Shown here: piece after piece, positions 11,272-21,319 of the stretch
Position numbering within the stretch: the first letter of the stretch is position 1
Layout of the letters: each line of letters opens with the position of its first letter
Origin: Sitta carolinensis
Lineage: Eukaryota > Chordata > Aves > Passeriformes > Sittidae
Direction of reading: 5' to 3'
Length of the DNA: 64,000 bases
Assembly: GCA_032173965.1 (NCBI GenBank)
Contig: JAVUNC010000025.1
Span: 17,498,001-17,562,000, forward strand
Notes under the pieces: model-generated
What the model was told of the DNA's origin: nothing
What the model saw: the letters and a program-made list of their open reading frames with translations, nothing else
Database searches by the model: none
Position numbers and translations under genes: made by a program

Positions 11272-12939
11272 AAGCATAGAAAATGTAAAATGCTTCTAAA
11301 AGCTCATCCAGCTGCCACAGGGTAACCATTTCTGATCAAATCTTCCCAGGCATAGACAGTTAAATAGTTTATTTTCAGAGAGTTTGAAGTTTCAGAAGGC
11401 TCAGGATCCCTTTATTTTCTTCCTCTTTACATTTCACTCACATGTGTCCTTCTTCCCAAGCTGCAGCCAGGATCCGGAGCAGAGTGCCAGCACAGCATGG
11501 GCGTGTGCCCAGGGTGGAGAGAAACTTCAGAAACTTTTGATTAGCCAGGCAGCCATTTCATTTACAGACAGCAGTTGAGCATCATCCAGGAAAATGAGTT
11601 AGCTGAAACATAACTACATGCCAGCAGAGCAAGTGGTATAAGTCTGTTGAGGAAATTAGCAGGGACACAGATACAATAGGGCTCCGAAGAGCCTGAAGAA
11701 GTCAAATAAAGGGACACAACAACCAACTCACATTTCTAATTAGAGAAGAAAGTATGAATGGAGTACAAAGTTCTCCCAAATCTCACTCACCTTTCACATG
11801 CCCTTTCACAAAGGGATTTCTGTGTGGGAACATTTCAGGCACATCTAGAACTTGTTTAATCCAAAAGTCAAACCACACTGGCAAGTTTGCTCAAGTCGCT
11901 TTGGGCAGAGGGGGCCAGTTTCAGTCATGCTCTTGAAGTAATGCCGTGGGAGTTAGGAGATCAGCCATGCAGAAAAGCCAGTGAGCTCTGCACAGCAGCG
12001 CATCAAAGGATACTCAGAACACTCAGCAGTCAATCCCGATGCTGAAATCCAGGCTCAAGTTTCAGTTTCAAGTAGATTCAAAGTTCACAAGTGGGGATAT
12101 TTTCTCACAGGTAGCAGTAAGCCTCTTTACTTTGCCTTTATGCTCCCAGGTCAATTTTTTGCCTCGGACAATTAAACCCAGCGTGAGGGACTGTACAATA
12201 GGGGACCCCCCGGAAAACACCCCAGGAACTCTCCATGGCTGCCAGAGCCTGTGTCTCCCCCAGCCTCCCACCTGCATTCAGTTCAAGACCCCAGAGCTGC
12301 AGCCCTGCTTTGGGCGTTTCTGCAGTCTGGGTTCTCCTAACCTGGGACCCTCCAGCCCTCCTCTGCCGAGGATGTGGCACGGGGACTCCCAGCCCTACAG
12401 CTCTCTCACTAGGGCTGAGCACGGTGTGTTTTCATAGGAATTAAAAGCCTTTACAGCTTCAAAGGTAAACACATGGATCCTCTCTGTCAGCTCTGGTGAG
12501 TACTGGAGCTGCCTTCAGGGCCAGACGCTTTTCTCAGACAAAAGCTCTTAATTCCCGATGTATTCCAAGTGCTTCAAGAACCATGACACGGCCTTTGACA
12601 TGCTCATGCCCTCACTTTCCCCACGAATAGAACCAAAGACCCAAAACTTCCCCAGACCCCTCCCTGGCTATAAAACTCTGACTTCACAGCCATGTGTGAA
12701 CGGCCAGGTGAACTTAAGTTCCCCTCCTCGCTTTTATTCATAAATCATGTTTGCTACTACTTCTGATAAGAAAAGGAAAACCAACTTTCCAAACATAAAT
12801 GGAAAGCAGCACTCTGTTTTTCTCTGACATGTTTTGCCACAGTCTCAGGTTTAAACCAGACCTGGACGACCATGCTCGTTATTCTCCTGTGGGCAATGAG
12901 GAAGCAGTTTTCTCAAGCTGGAGATGTAAACTGGAGTGA

Positions 12940-13235
12940 TTCATTGTGCTTTACATGCCTCCTGTGCTTTTCCTAGCCAATTTAGGCAAATACAGTATCG
13001 GAAATCGGGTTCTGTATGAACAATTGTGACAATTACTGCTAAGAGCCCCATCACTTTTTGCTTCATTTAATATTCTCTGTAATTATGTTAGTCATAAAGA
13101 AAGTCATTTGGTATTAATGTGGATGTCACATGCCCTTCCACGGAAACCTCAGCAATAATTAATGCTCCATTAACACCTTAAGTGTCTTGTTATTATTTAT
13201 TAATTTAGAATTAAAATTGATGAGGCTGTTTTAGG
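12940..13235. promoter_or_regulatory. Possible conserved non-coding element, homeodomain-motif rich
   Basis: This AT-rich block is dense in TAATTA/ATTAAT words (GTAATTATG near 13,078, AATAATTAATG near 13,153, TTATTAATTTAG near 13,196). It also has ATTTAAT and TTAATG words and few CpGs. It shows no repeat family signature. Developmental enhancers in vertebrate gene deserts often look like this; the call is by composition only. Confidence 0.25.
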
Positions 13236-13673
13236 GAGGAAGGAGTCAAGATATATTGTATGAAATCCTTTTTTTTCTGTATGACCACACAGTTCCTGCG
13301 AGAGCCACGGGACATTGGTTTAGTGACAAATGCCAGTGGGTCTGTAGCCTTAGCTATCCTTTGCTCCCTGCCTGCTGCTGTGCTATAAATAGCTCCAGCT
13401 TGAACAGGAGATAGGCAAGACACTTCAAGTAAACACCAGAGGAAAATCAGGAGATGATGTCTGGCAAGCCTTTTGGAAGAGAGACTGAAGACCCAAGAAA
13501 ATCTCATTCTGTTCCCATCTCTTCCAGATGTCTGTGTACAAGCCATGCAGAGTGAGCCCTCACCCTGTCAGAGGGTCAGGCTCTCATCTCAACAGAGAGC
13601 ATGGGGTGCCTTCTGTTTTCTTGTTTCTTTGTGGTCAGAGACCCAACATGAAGTATTTTGTTCAAGCATAATA

Positions 13674-13676
<3 letters not shown>
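13236..13676. other. Non-coding spacer
   Basis: Open frames on both strands (13,211-13,546 minus; 13,473-13,838 plus) overlap, and the plus one runs through the poly(T). No domain is visible. Confidence 0.5.

Positions 13677-13716
<40 letters not shown>
13677..13716. repeat. 40-base poly(T) homopolymer
   Basis: Forty consecutive T lie between ATACAA and GGATCC. If this were a retroposon tail on the minus strand, the body would lie to the right, but I recognise no retroposon there. Homopolymers of this length are prone to sequencing and assembly length error. Confidence 0.95.
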
Positions 13717-13717
<1 letters not shown>

Positions 13718-13888
13718 GATCCACACAGGAGAAAAAATTGTTTTTCTGGAATCAGTAGGATCTTCTCTGTGTTTTGATTTCCCCTTTAGCTGCTGGAAAA
13801 AATCAACCATTGTCTGGGTCCAAACTTACTACATTTGAATTAAGCATCTCAGGGTGTCCTTCAGAGCCTAGTGGATTATCCTTGGCAG

Positions 13889-14010
13889 GTGGCAAGTGTG
13901 ATCTGCCCAGGGTCACAGGAAAGGAAATCTGTGGCTGGTGGCAAAGCAGCTCCCTCTGGAAACTGTGGAATATCTGGGAAGAGATCCAGGTCTTCCACAC
14001 CCCACCCCTG
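13889..14010 (+). mobile_element. MIR-like SINE fragment
   Basis: The sequence 'GTGATCTGCCCAGGGTCACA' followed by 'GGAAAGGAAATCTGTGGC' matches the conserved central/3' part of amniote MIR-type SINEs (family pattern: GTGACTTGCCCAAGGTCACACAGG...GTCTGTGGCAGAG, in words). After an interruption of about 40 bp it resumes with 'GATCCAGGTCTTCCACA', like the family's 'AACCCAGGTCTCCCAC' stretch. It is strongly diverged. No A/B box head is recognisable. Confidence 0.5.
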
Positions 14011-15710
14011 AGTATCACTAGTGGTCTCATCCCTCCTGCCCAGCTGTCTTGAACACAAGGGCTACTGTCAGCTCTGCATCTGGAGCAGTCTCTGTGTTCC
14101 CCTGCTTGTATAATGGCTGTAACTGATCTTCCAGCTATTACCATCATCAACAACCATTAATGAGAGACCTCCAGCAAACAGCAATTCCCCTTATGGCTGA
14201 CTTTAATACAGGCTGGAGTTCCCCAGCTGAGTCTGGGCTGAATGTATTCTTCTCACACCACAGCTCCAAAGACCTTTTCCTTTCTTTCAAAAGCAACAGG
14301 GAGCTCTGCATGCTGCATGACCCCCAGTCCCCAATTAAAATATCCCACAGCTGTCACTGACTTCCACCAGTGGGTCTGTCAGAAGTGTGGTCATTGTGTT
14401 GAGTTCTACCACCAAAGAAAAGAAACCCAGTAGTGCCCGAGGAGACTGACTTTTGTTTGACACTCTCTCCCATCCCACACACCTATTTATATATATATAT
14501 ACATATATATGTATGTATTTCCATACACACAGGGTAGCTTTATAGTAATTAATTCTTTCCACTCACTGCAAAGCCTCAGTTATATTAGCCAGGGCCATAT
14601 GTTTTTTGCACATGCTGAAATGCCATATATTTATGCTGCTTTTATAGTTTTCCTTCCTTGCAGGAACAGGATGTGCTGTCTCCTTTTTCCCCTACCTCTT
14701 CTTTTTCTTCCTCTCAGTAGCATCTGCTACAGCTTCTCTAAACAAAGGAGCTCAAGCAAAGGGGTGCTCCTTGCACAACTGCCAAGATACACTGCCCAGC
14801 CTTGGTTTTGAGGCATTTCTAACAGGAATTGAGGTGAGGGCTCATCTCATGTACTTCCACCCAAAGTGTGCACTGCTGACACTCATCATGTGCCCAAGCT
14901 GCCTGACAAGGCACGTGTCTGCTGTGGCATGGCAGGGAGCAGATTGGCAGATAGGGCAGGCAGTTCATCACTACCCACCACAGGAGCTCTCCATGCTGCT
15001 TTTCCTTTTATCCTAGAAATTGCACCGAGATTGCTGCTATAAAAAACCCAAATACAGCAAGGTGCATACAAATTGCAAATAAAAAGTTAATGGTGGCATC
15101 CTTCAGTGCTCCATGGAGAGTAAAGGGCCATTGGCTTCATTAAGGCAAGGAAAATCTTTTTTTTTTGTGTGCTCCCATTTTCCTCTTTACTGCAGCGAGT
15201 CTTCATGACACACATATCTGTGCCTTGGAAACCTTGCTTTGAATTATAGCTTCTCATTACAAGGTAAAGGTGTCAGCTTCAGTTTCAGCTTTCCTTGCAA
15301 AGTGTTTTGCTGCCTTTCCTCCACAAAGGAGGCCCCTTGCTAATTCATCCTGCATCTTTACAACCAGAGGAGACAGCACAAGGAACCTGGGTCTGAACTC
15401 CTCACCTCATGGTCCATCCCAGGCATTGAATTCTCTACTAGACTCCTCTATCCAGGGCATAACTCTCAAAATCAGTAACTCCTTCCTCTCCATTCCACTT
15501 CGTGGGCTATACTTACCCACAGCACAGTAAACCCACATGTTTTGACTTCTCCATCACTGCATGATTTTCCGTGGGGATGAGTGCTTTCATTTGTGCAGCT
15601 TCCTTCCTTTGAAAATAGTGGGTTGGATTTTGTTGTCAGTCATGTACTTGTAGTAAAATCAAAGATATTTCACTAAACAGCATGGATATGGTTTTCAGTG
15701 ACTCTGTGGG
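14011..15710. other. Non-coding spacer
   Basis: No gene is recognised. It contains the TA-rich microsatellite at 14,484-14,518 and T-rich or C/T-rich stretches around 14,690-14,720 and 15,160. Frames at 14,509-15,530 lack domains. Confidence 0.5.
14484..14518. repeat. (TA)n/(TG)-type microsatellite
   Basis: Alternating TA dinucleotides pass into ACATATATATGTATGTAT. This is a purine-pyrimidine alternating tract. Confidence 0.9.
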
Positions 15711-15758
15711 CTGGCTCCCAATCTATGTCAGTGTAAGAGAGATTAAGAGCAGGCCTGG
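15711..15758. repeat. Small ancient interspersed repeat (TCAGTGTAAG...GAGATTA type)
   Basis: The stretch with 'ATCTATGTCAGTGTAAGAGA' followed by GATTAAGAGCAGGCCTGG resembles an old bird/turtle repeat. That repeat carries a 'TTTACACCAGTGTAAGTGAG' word followed by ATCAGAATCTGGCC. It probably belongs to the same family as 19,280-19,319 and 41,774-41,828. The family name is not recalled. Confidence 0.4.
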
Positions 15759-16645
15759 ATGGCCAGTGACCATTGACACTGATGGTCCTGCATTGTGTCA
15801 TGGTAAGGTCAGGACAGTCTTTATCTTTCTGCTTTGATGTGGAGCACTGAGGATACACAAGAGTTACCCCAGTTTGGGTCTGCATTTGGATCTGAGTCTG
15901 AATTTTCTGTCAGAAAGTCAGGATTCAGACCTAGATGGTGTTCTTTCATAACAGATCAATTGCAAAGAGGAAGTTGTGAAATGTGGAGGAACAGAATACA
16001 AATCAAGAAGTAGAGAAAGTGGCATTCATCTGAAGGGATTTTATATTTCACACAAAGACTTTGGGATGATGTAAGATTGTTGAACACCTGGTTGGGGAAT
16101 ATTTCACTGACTGAAGACTCATAATTGATTAATCCCTACCAAATTAGTTTCTCTCTTACAAAGCAACAGCAAACACTGTTTTTTTCCTCAAAAAAACTTG
16201 AGGAGTCTGTTCTCTTTGCTTATAAGCCTTATAATGGGTCTCTCAAACTCTCTGCCTCTGTTCCTGATTCAGCAAGCATTTAAGCATAAATTGGCTTGAA
16301 TTTTCACAAGTAAAACCCAATTTTGCTCACATTTTAATCCCCACCTCATCCCCACCCCATCAAAAAAGGAAAAAAAAAAAAAAAAGAGAGAGAGAGAGGG
16401 ACCCTGAGTGCTACCTAACCTACTTGCAAGCCAAGAATTAATGCTGTTGTGCCATTGATCTGATTTCCCACATCCTCTTCCTGAGGAATCAGTCCCTATG
16501 TAGAAGCTGGTGGATAATGGCTCTGAATTTCTGAGAGAAGTTTCCTACCTGGGAAAAAACAGCTGCTAGCAGAGTTTGACTGTCAGGAATCCAGCAGACA
16601 GATGCTTTGGGTAAGGAGTCATGACATGAAAGACGAAAGGATCAC
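15759..16645. other. Non-coding spacer
   Basis: Nothing recognisable except the A-run plus GA repeat at 16,371-16,400. Confidence 0.5.
16371..16400. repeat. A15 plus (GA)7 simple repeat
   Basis: About fifteen A are followed directly by seven GA dinucleotides. Confidence 0.9.
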
Positions 16646-16762
16646 TGTTAGGGCATCTGTTACCAATCTTAGAAAAAGGAAGAAGGAGACATTACTGAAC
16701 CATTTATACAGGAGCTCAGGAACTCCTGGGGAACTTTAATTACCCATACATCTGCTGGGAAC
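16646..16762 (+). mobile_element. Ancient CR1 LINE fragment, endonuclease region (decayed)
   Basis: The + strand translation around 16,727-16,762 gives GNFNYPYICWE. This matches the GDFNxPDICWE motif of the APE-type endonuclease in CR1 ORF2. The preceding sequence gives VRASVTN and EEGDITEPFIQEL in shifted frames, corresponding to the family's VGVCYRPP...EEEVDEAFFxQL stretch. In the motif the catalytic-region D has become N, and upstream frameshifts show it is inactive. It lies 1.9 kb upstream of, and in the same orientation as, an RT fragment at 18.7 kb, so both may derive from one element. Confidence 0.75.
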
Positions 16763-18694
16763 GATGTTCCTCAATCCTAAACCAAAATCATTCTTTTATT
16801 CCAGATAGAACCATTTTATTGCATAATAAATTAAAAAAAAAGAGTTAAATTATTCTAGCTCAAATGATACAGAGGGAGGAAAAACCCTAAATATTTCAGG
16901 AAGATAGGTGGGTCTGTAATGTTGACCACATCTTTCTTGAACTGGGTCCATATAGGACAATTCTGAGAGTGCACAATATCACAAAGGGGTTGGAGAGTGA
17001 AAGTGCACATGGATGAGAGTCCACGGGCCAAAGAAGACAAGCATTCTTCGTGTTTGTGCTCTGTTCATTTATGTCATAAACTGTGCTCAAACAGATTGCA
17101 ATCTTTTAACAATGAATTGGCTGCCTGAGATGGCTTGCTAAGTAATTTGAGCAGCTAAATCAAACACATATTCAAAATAAATCACTGAAATGAAATGACA
17201 CTCAAAGAAATATGTAACTCAGATTGTGCATTGCTGTTCCTTGATCCAGTGAGTTTAATGTGTGTAACACCAGAGAAGTGGTGTCTGAACCCATTTTAAT
17301 AGAGATGCAACTTTTTTTTCAAAACAATGCTCCTTAAAGGGTTGCCTAAAATGCAGGTTTTGGATCCTTTTTTTTCTTCTGCTAGTAATTAGGTTAGCTG
17401 CAGCGTATTTACGGTCGAGCACCACGAATGAGTTCCAGTCAGATCTACCTCTAAACACAGGCACAGTCTCAGTGCCACGTGGGAAAGGAGAAAGCCACAA
17501 GCTCTGTCTGGTATGTAGCATCTTTCTAGAGAATTGCCAAGCCCCGTGGAGTGTGTGTCAATACAATAAGCAGTCAGGCTTGCTCAACTGTTCACTCAAA
17601 CACCTGCCTTCTCTCAGCTCTACTGCAGTACAAAGAGGAGGAGTAGCCAAATCCAAGCAGGGGTTACTCCATGAGGACTTCAGGCATGAAAGATTAGAAA
17701 ACCTGCACTGGGTAAAGAGAGACACTTCAGGATGAAACAGAAGTGCAAATTAAACTAAGAGATACTAGCCTCAAACAGGGGTCTAATGGCAAAGTAAAAA
17801 TAAGATCAGGCTTTACAGATACTGGGAAAACCAAAGTACCTAGAAGAAACAGTGAAAAAAGAAATTTTAGGAGAATAAAATGTGACCAAACAGCAAGGTG
17901 CCTCTTTAAAAGGCCAGGAAGTACAAATGAAGAGATTTTGTCAAACCTGTGCCTGAGTATGGTCTTTCAAAGATGTTGAATCCTCTTTTTAATCCATCCC
18001 AAAGGCTATGTCTGTTTGACTTGTACTTCTGGCCCATTAGACTCCTATGATGAGACCTTCACTTTGTGGAGGATTCAGCTAATACTTAGTCTTACTGAGA
18101 CAAGCAGAGCTGAGCAAGCAGACAATGGAGAATTAGCATGTGACAATACTTATCTTCCCTACAGAGAGTATAGAGCAATTATTTCTGTTAATTAGATCCC
18201 CCCTCCATGCATAATCAATCCTTGCTTGCATGGGAAGGTGCTGAAGTGACAGAGTCACCAGGTGAGCGTGCCTGGGTCGCTGCCTGGCAGGCCACGGGGC
18301 AGATCTCTGTGAACAGGGCACTGAACTCCCAGAGAAACCAAAGGCACAAGAGCATTGCCAAGTGCTGAGCGTCAGACAAACCTCATTTCCAGCCTCACAG
18401 GACTGTTCAAGGCACTAGTCAAAGTCTGCACCTTAACAAAGTGCTCTTCTAGCAGAATGGGGAAGGCTGTGTTAACACCTCCGGGCATATCTGGTATACT
18501 CTTCTTGGAGAAAAACACTACAATGGGTGGTCTTGGGAATGGCTTTCCTTGGGCCTGACTTGCACGAAGCTTTAATATTTATTTGTAATGTTCTTTACGT
18601 ATTTATTCAAAAGTCTAATGGCATTTAAATGAAAAATCTCATGCTGATTAAAAGCAGGTAGGGGAATGGATGGGAAAATGAAATGCACAATACA
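16763..18694. other. Non-coding spacer between two CR1 relics; possible AT-rich regulatory blocks
   Basis: No gene is recognised. Blocks at 17,045-17,215 and 18,555-18,660 are AT-rich with homeodomain-like words and could be conserved elements. A 78-codon frame at 17,743-17,979 is rich in K and R but shows no domain. It could contain undetected CR1 ORF2 linker sequence, given the flanking relics. Confidence 0.4.
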
Positions 18695-18885
18695 TAATCA
18701 GATCCAGATGACATGCAGCCCAGGGTTTTGAGAGAATGAAGCTAATGAATATAGTGAACCTCTGGTAATTAGATTTTGAACAGCCATTGCAAGGCAGAGA
18801 AGGGGGAGAAATGCAGACATGGTATAGATCTTAAAAGGAGGAATAAACAAGAAGAAAAGAGAGAGTTATCCTAATACAGGCTTAT
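18695..18885 (+). mobile_element. Ancient CR1 LINE fragment, N-terminal RT region (decayed)
   Basis: The + strand at 18,701-18,736 reads DPDDMQPRVLRE then a stop, matching the family's GPDxMHPRVLKEL motif. After a gap, 18,810-18,850 reads ADMV-ILKGG, corresponding to ANVxPIFKKG, followed by K/E-rich residues like KEDPGNYRP. Stops confirm decay. It is co-linear with the endonuclease fragment at 16.65 kb. Confidence 0.75.
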
Positions 18886-19510
18886 AAAAAGCCCACGTCA
18901 CAGACTATAGCCCCCAGAGGGGAGGACTGCAAAGTGTTTTTTCAGCTTTCCCTTTAAAACTTTCCATTGTCTTTTCACTCCCCACTTCCACAGTTGTATT
19001 CTTTTTTGTGTCCTCTCTTCCCCTTTCTCTGCATCCAACCTTCTGATTTTGCCCACGTCCCCCATTTTACTCCCTAGGAGATCTTTAGGGTTTTTCAGGG
19101 TGAAGAGCCCTTCCCAGACCATTCTTGATTCCCTTCCAAGGTACAACCTCTCCCTCCTGCTCTGTGCAGTTACCTAAACAGTAGAGCTCCATATTGCTAC
19201 CCTTTCCTTCTCAATAGCAGGAAGTCAAATCTTTAATTCAGGCTAAGCACTTAAAGATGTGAATTTCTTTAACATGTGACTGGTCCCGCTGAAATCCGTG
19301 GAGTCACTGGGGTGTTAAGAGCCACAGGGGTTTTTGCCTGCCCAGAACAGAAGCTGAAGCATTAATTCCTTTTCCTTCCCAGCCGGACTGTGCCCCAAAC
19401 GGTGCTGTGTGTGTTCAGCCACCTGCACAGAAAGCCAGGCTCCTGTGGCCCCGGCAGACACGCTCTGTGCCCAGCCTGCCCGGCCCCTGCTGCTGGAGGG
19501 GAGGCTGGCT
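18886..19510. other. Spacer flanking the satellite
   Basis: No gene is recognised. It contains a small ancient repeat (19,280-19,319) and a GC-richer approach to the satellite from about 19,380. Confidence 0.5.
19280..19319. repeat. Small ancient interspersed repeat (CTGAAATCCGTGGAGTCAC type)
   Basis: The word CCGCTGAAATCCGTGGAGTC parallels CCGTTGAGCTAATGGGAGTC at 41,784. Both resemble an old family with a CCATTGACTTCAATGGAGTTAC core, reported here from memory without a name. Confidence 0.35.
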
Positions 19511-20903
19511 TGCCCTGCCCTGCTGCCCCTGTCCCTGTCCTTGCCCCTTTCCCTGCCCCTGCCCCTGTCCCTGTCCCTGTCCCTGTCCCTGCCCCTGCCC
19601 TTCCCCTGCCCCTGTCCCTGCCCCTTCCCTTGCTCCCTGCTCCCTGCCCCTGCCTTCCCTGCTGTCCCTGTCCCTGCCCCTTCCCCTGCCCCTGTCCCTG
19701 TCCTGCCCCTGCCCCTGCCCCTGCCCCTGTCCCTTCCCCTGCTGCCCTGCCCCTGCTCCCTGTCCCTGCCCCTTCCCCTGCCCCCTTGTCCCCCTGCCCC
19801 TTCCCCTGCCCTCCTGCCCCTCCCTCCCTGCCCCTGTCCCTGCCCCTGTCCCTTCCCCTGCCCCTGCCCCTGTCCCTTTCCCTGTCCCCTGCCCCCTTCC
19901 CTCCCTGTCCCTGCCCTGCCCTTCCTTCCCTTCCCCTGCCCCTTCCCCTGCCCCTGTCCCTGCCCCTTCCGCCTGCCCCTGCCCCTGCCCCTGTCCCTTC
20001 CCTGTCCCTTCCCCTGCCCCTTCCCTGCCCCTGTCCCTGCCCTGCCTTCCCTGCCCCGCCCTTCCCCTTCCCCTGCCCTGCTCCCTGCCCTGTCCCTGCC
20101 CCTGCCCTGTCCCTGTCCCTGCCCCTGCCCCTTCCCCTGCCCCTGTCCCTGCCCCTGCCCTGTCCCTGCCCCTGCCCCTGCCCCTGTCCCTGTCCGCCCT
20201 GCCCCTTCCCTGCCCTGCCCTTCCTGCCCCTGCCCTGCCCTGCCCCTGTCCTGCCCTGTCCCTGCCTCCCCCCCTGTCCCTGCCCCTGTCCCCTGTCCCT
20301 GCCCTGTCCCTGTCCCTGCCCCTGCCCTGTCCCTGCCCCTGTCCCCTGTCCCTGCCCTGCCCCTGTCCCTGTCCCTGCCCTGTCCCTGCCCTGTCCCTGT
20401 CCCTGCCCTGCCCCTGCCCTGTCCCTGCCCTGCCCTCGTCCCTGCCCCTGTCCCTGTCCCTGCCCCTGCCCCTGCCCTGCCCTGCCCTGTCCCTGCCCCT
20501 GTCCCTGTCCCTGCCCTGTCCCTGCCCCTGTCCCTGCCCCTGTCCCCTGCCCCTGTCCCTGTCCCTGCCCTGCTGTCCCTGCCCCCTGCCCCTGTCCCTG
20601 TCCCTGCCCCTGTCCCTGCCCCTGCCCTGTCCCTGCCCTGCCCCTGCCCTGTCCTGTCCCTGCCCCTGCCCTGTCCCTGCCCTGCCCCTGTCCCTGTCCC
20701 TGTCCCTGTCCCTGCCCTGCCCCTGTCCCTGCCCTGCCTGCCCCTGTCCCTGCCCTGTCCCTGCCTGTCCCTGCCCTGCCCCTGTCCCTGTCCCTGCCCC
20801 TGTCCCTGCCCCTGTCCCTGTCCCTGCCCTGCCCCTGCCCCTGTCCCTGCCCCTGCCCCTGTCCCTGTCCCTGTCCCTGCCCTGCCCTGCCCTGCCCCTG
20901 CCC
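19511..20903. repeat. CCCTGY-type satellite/minisatellite array (1.4 kb, A-free + strand)
   Basis: A tandem array is built from pentamers and hexamers of the form CCCTG, CCCCTG and CCCTGT. The left third to half (to about 20,230) also carries CCTTCC and CTCC variants, while the right part is more regular. The + strand from 19,503 to 20,903 contains no A, so the minus strand contains no T. Because every stop codon needs both an A and a T, all six frames are necessarily open; the 511-667 codon frames here are artefacts. The G-rich minus strand has GGG runs every two or three bases, which predicts strong G-quadruplex potential. The + strand is nearly homopyrimidine, interrupted only by G in CTG and four or so CpGs. 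The length may be polymorphic or mis-assembled. Confidence 0.97.
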
Positions 20904-21060
20904 AGCTCGGGGGCTGCTGGGCTGAGGGCGCCGGGGGCTCCTGGCTGCTCTCCCCCTGCGCTGCCCGTGCCCAGGGCTCTCGTGCAGCTCGGCTCTCCCC
21001 GTGCCGCTCTCTGAGGTCCGGAGCCACAGCCGGGCTCTGAACCCACCGCGCTCTGCGCCG
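20904..21060. promoter_or_regulatory. CpG-containing GC-rich flank of the satellite
   Basis: Immediately right of the array is unique GC-rich sequence with about a dozen CpGs (for example GGCGCCGGGGG, CCACCGCGCTCTGCGCC). It could be a small CpG island or part of the GC-rich compartment in which the array arose. No clear splice donor or TATA box is visible. Confidence 0.25.
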
Positions 21061-21278
21061 GGGGAAAAGGGAACAAACCAGCTACGGCTTGCTGGGGGGT
21101 TTGCTGGGTTTGGGAGGTGGATATGCTGCACACCAAGCCTCACTGAGCATGGATGAATTTGTCGCATTGCTTTAGAATTAGAGCAGAAGCCCCCTGAAAT
21201 CTTGCTACTTGCTATAGCCAGGCAACCCCCTGAACGTTGCAGCATCCTGTATGTAATGGCATTGAAGGAATAGATGAC

Positions 21279-21319
<41 letters not shown>

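Larger units (their letters stand above)
10425..12939. other. Non-coding spacer with short low-complexity tracts
   Basis: No gene is recognised. The spacer contains an AAC/AAAC-rich tract at 10,941-10,957, a two-copy duplication at 10,981-11,018 and a CT/T-rich tract at 11,243-11,271. The GC-richer part at 12,180-12,440 carries overlapping open frames on both strands (12,039-12,444) with no domain. Confidence 0.5.
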
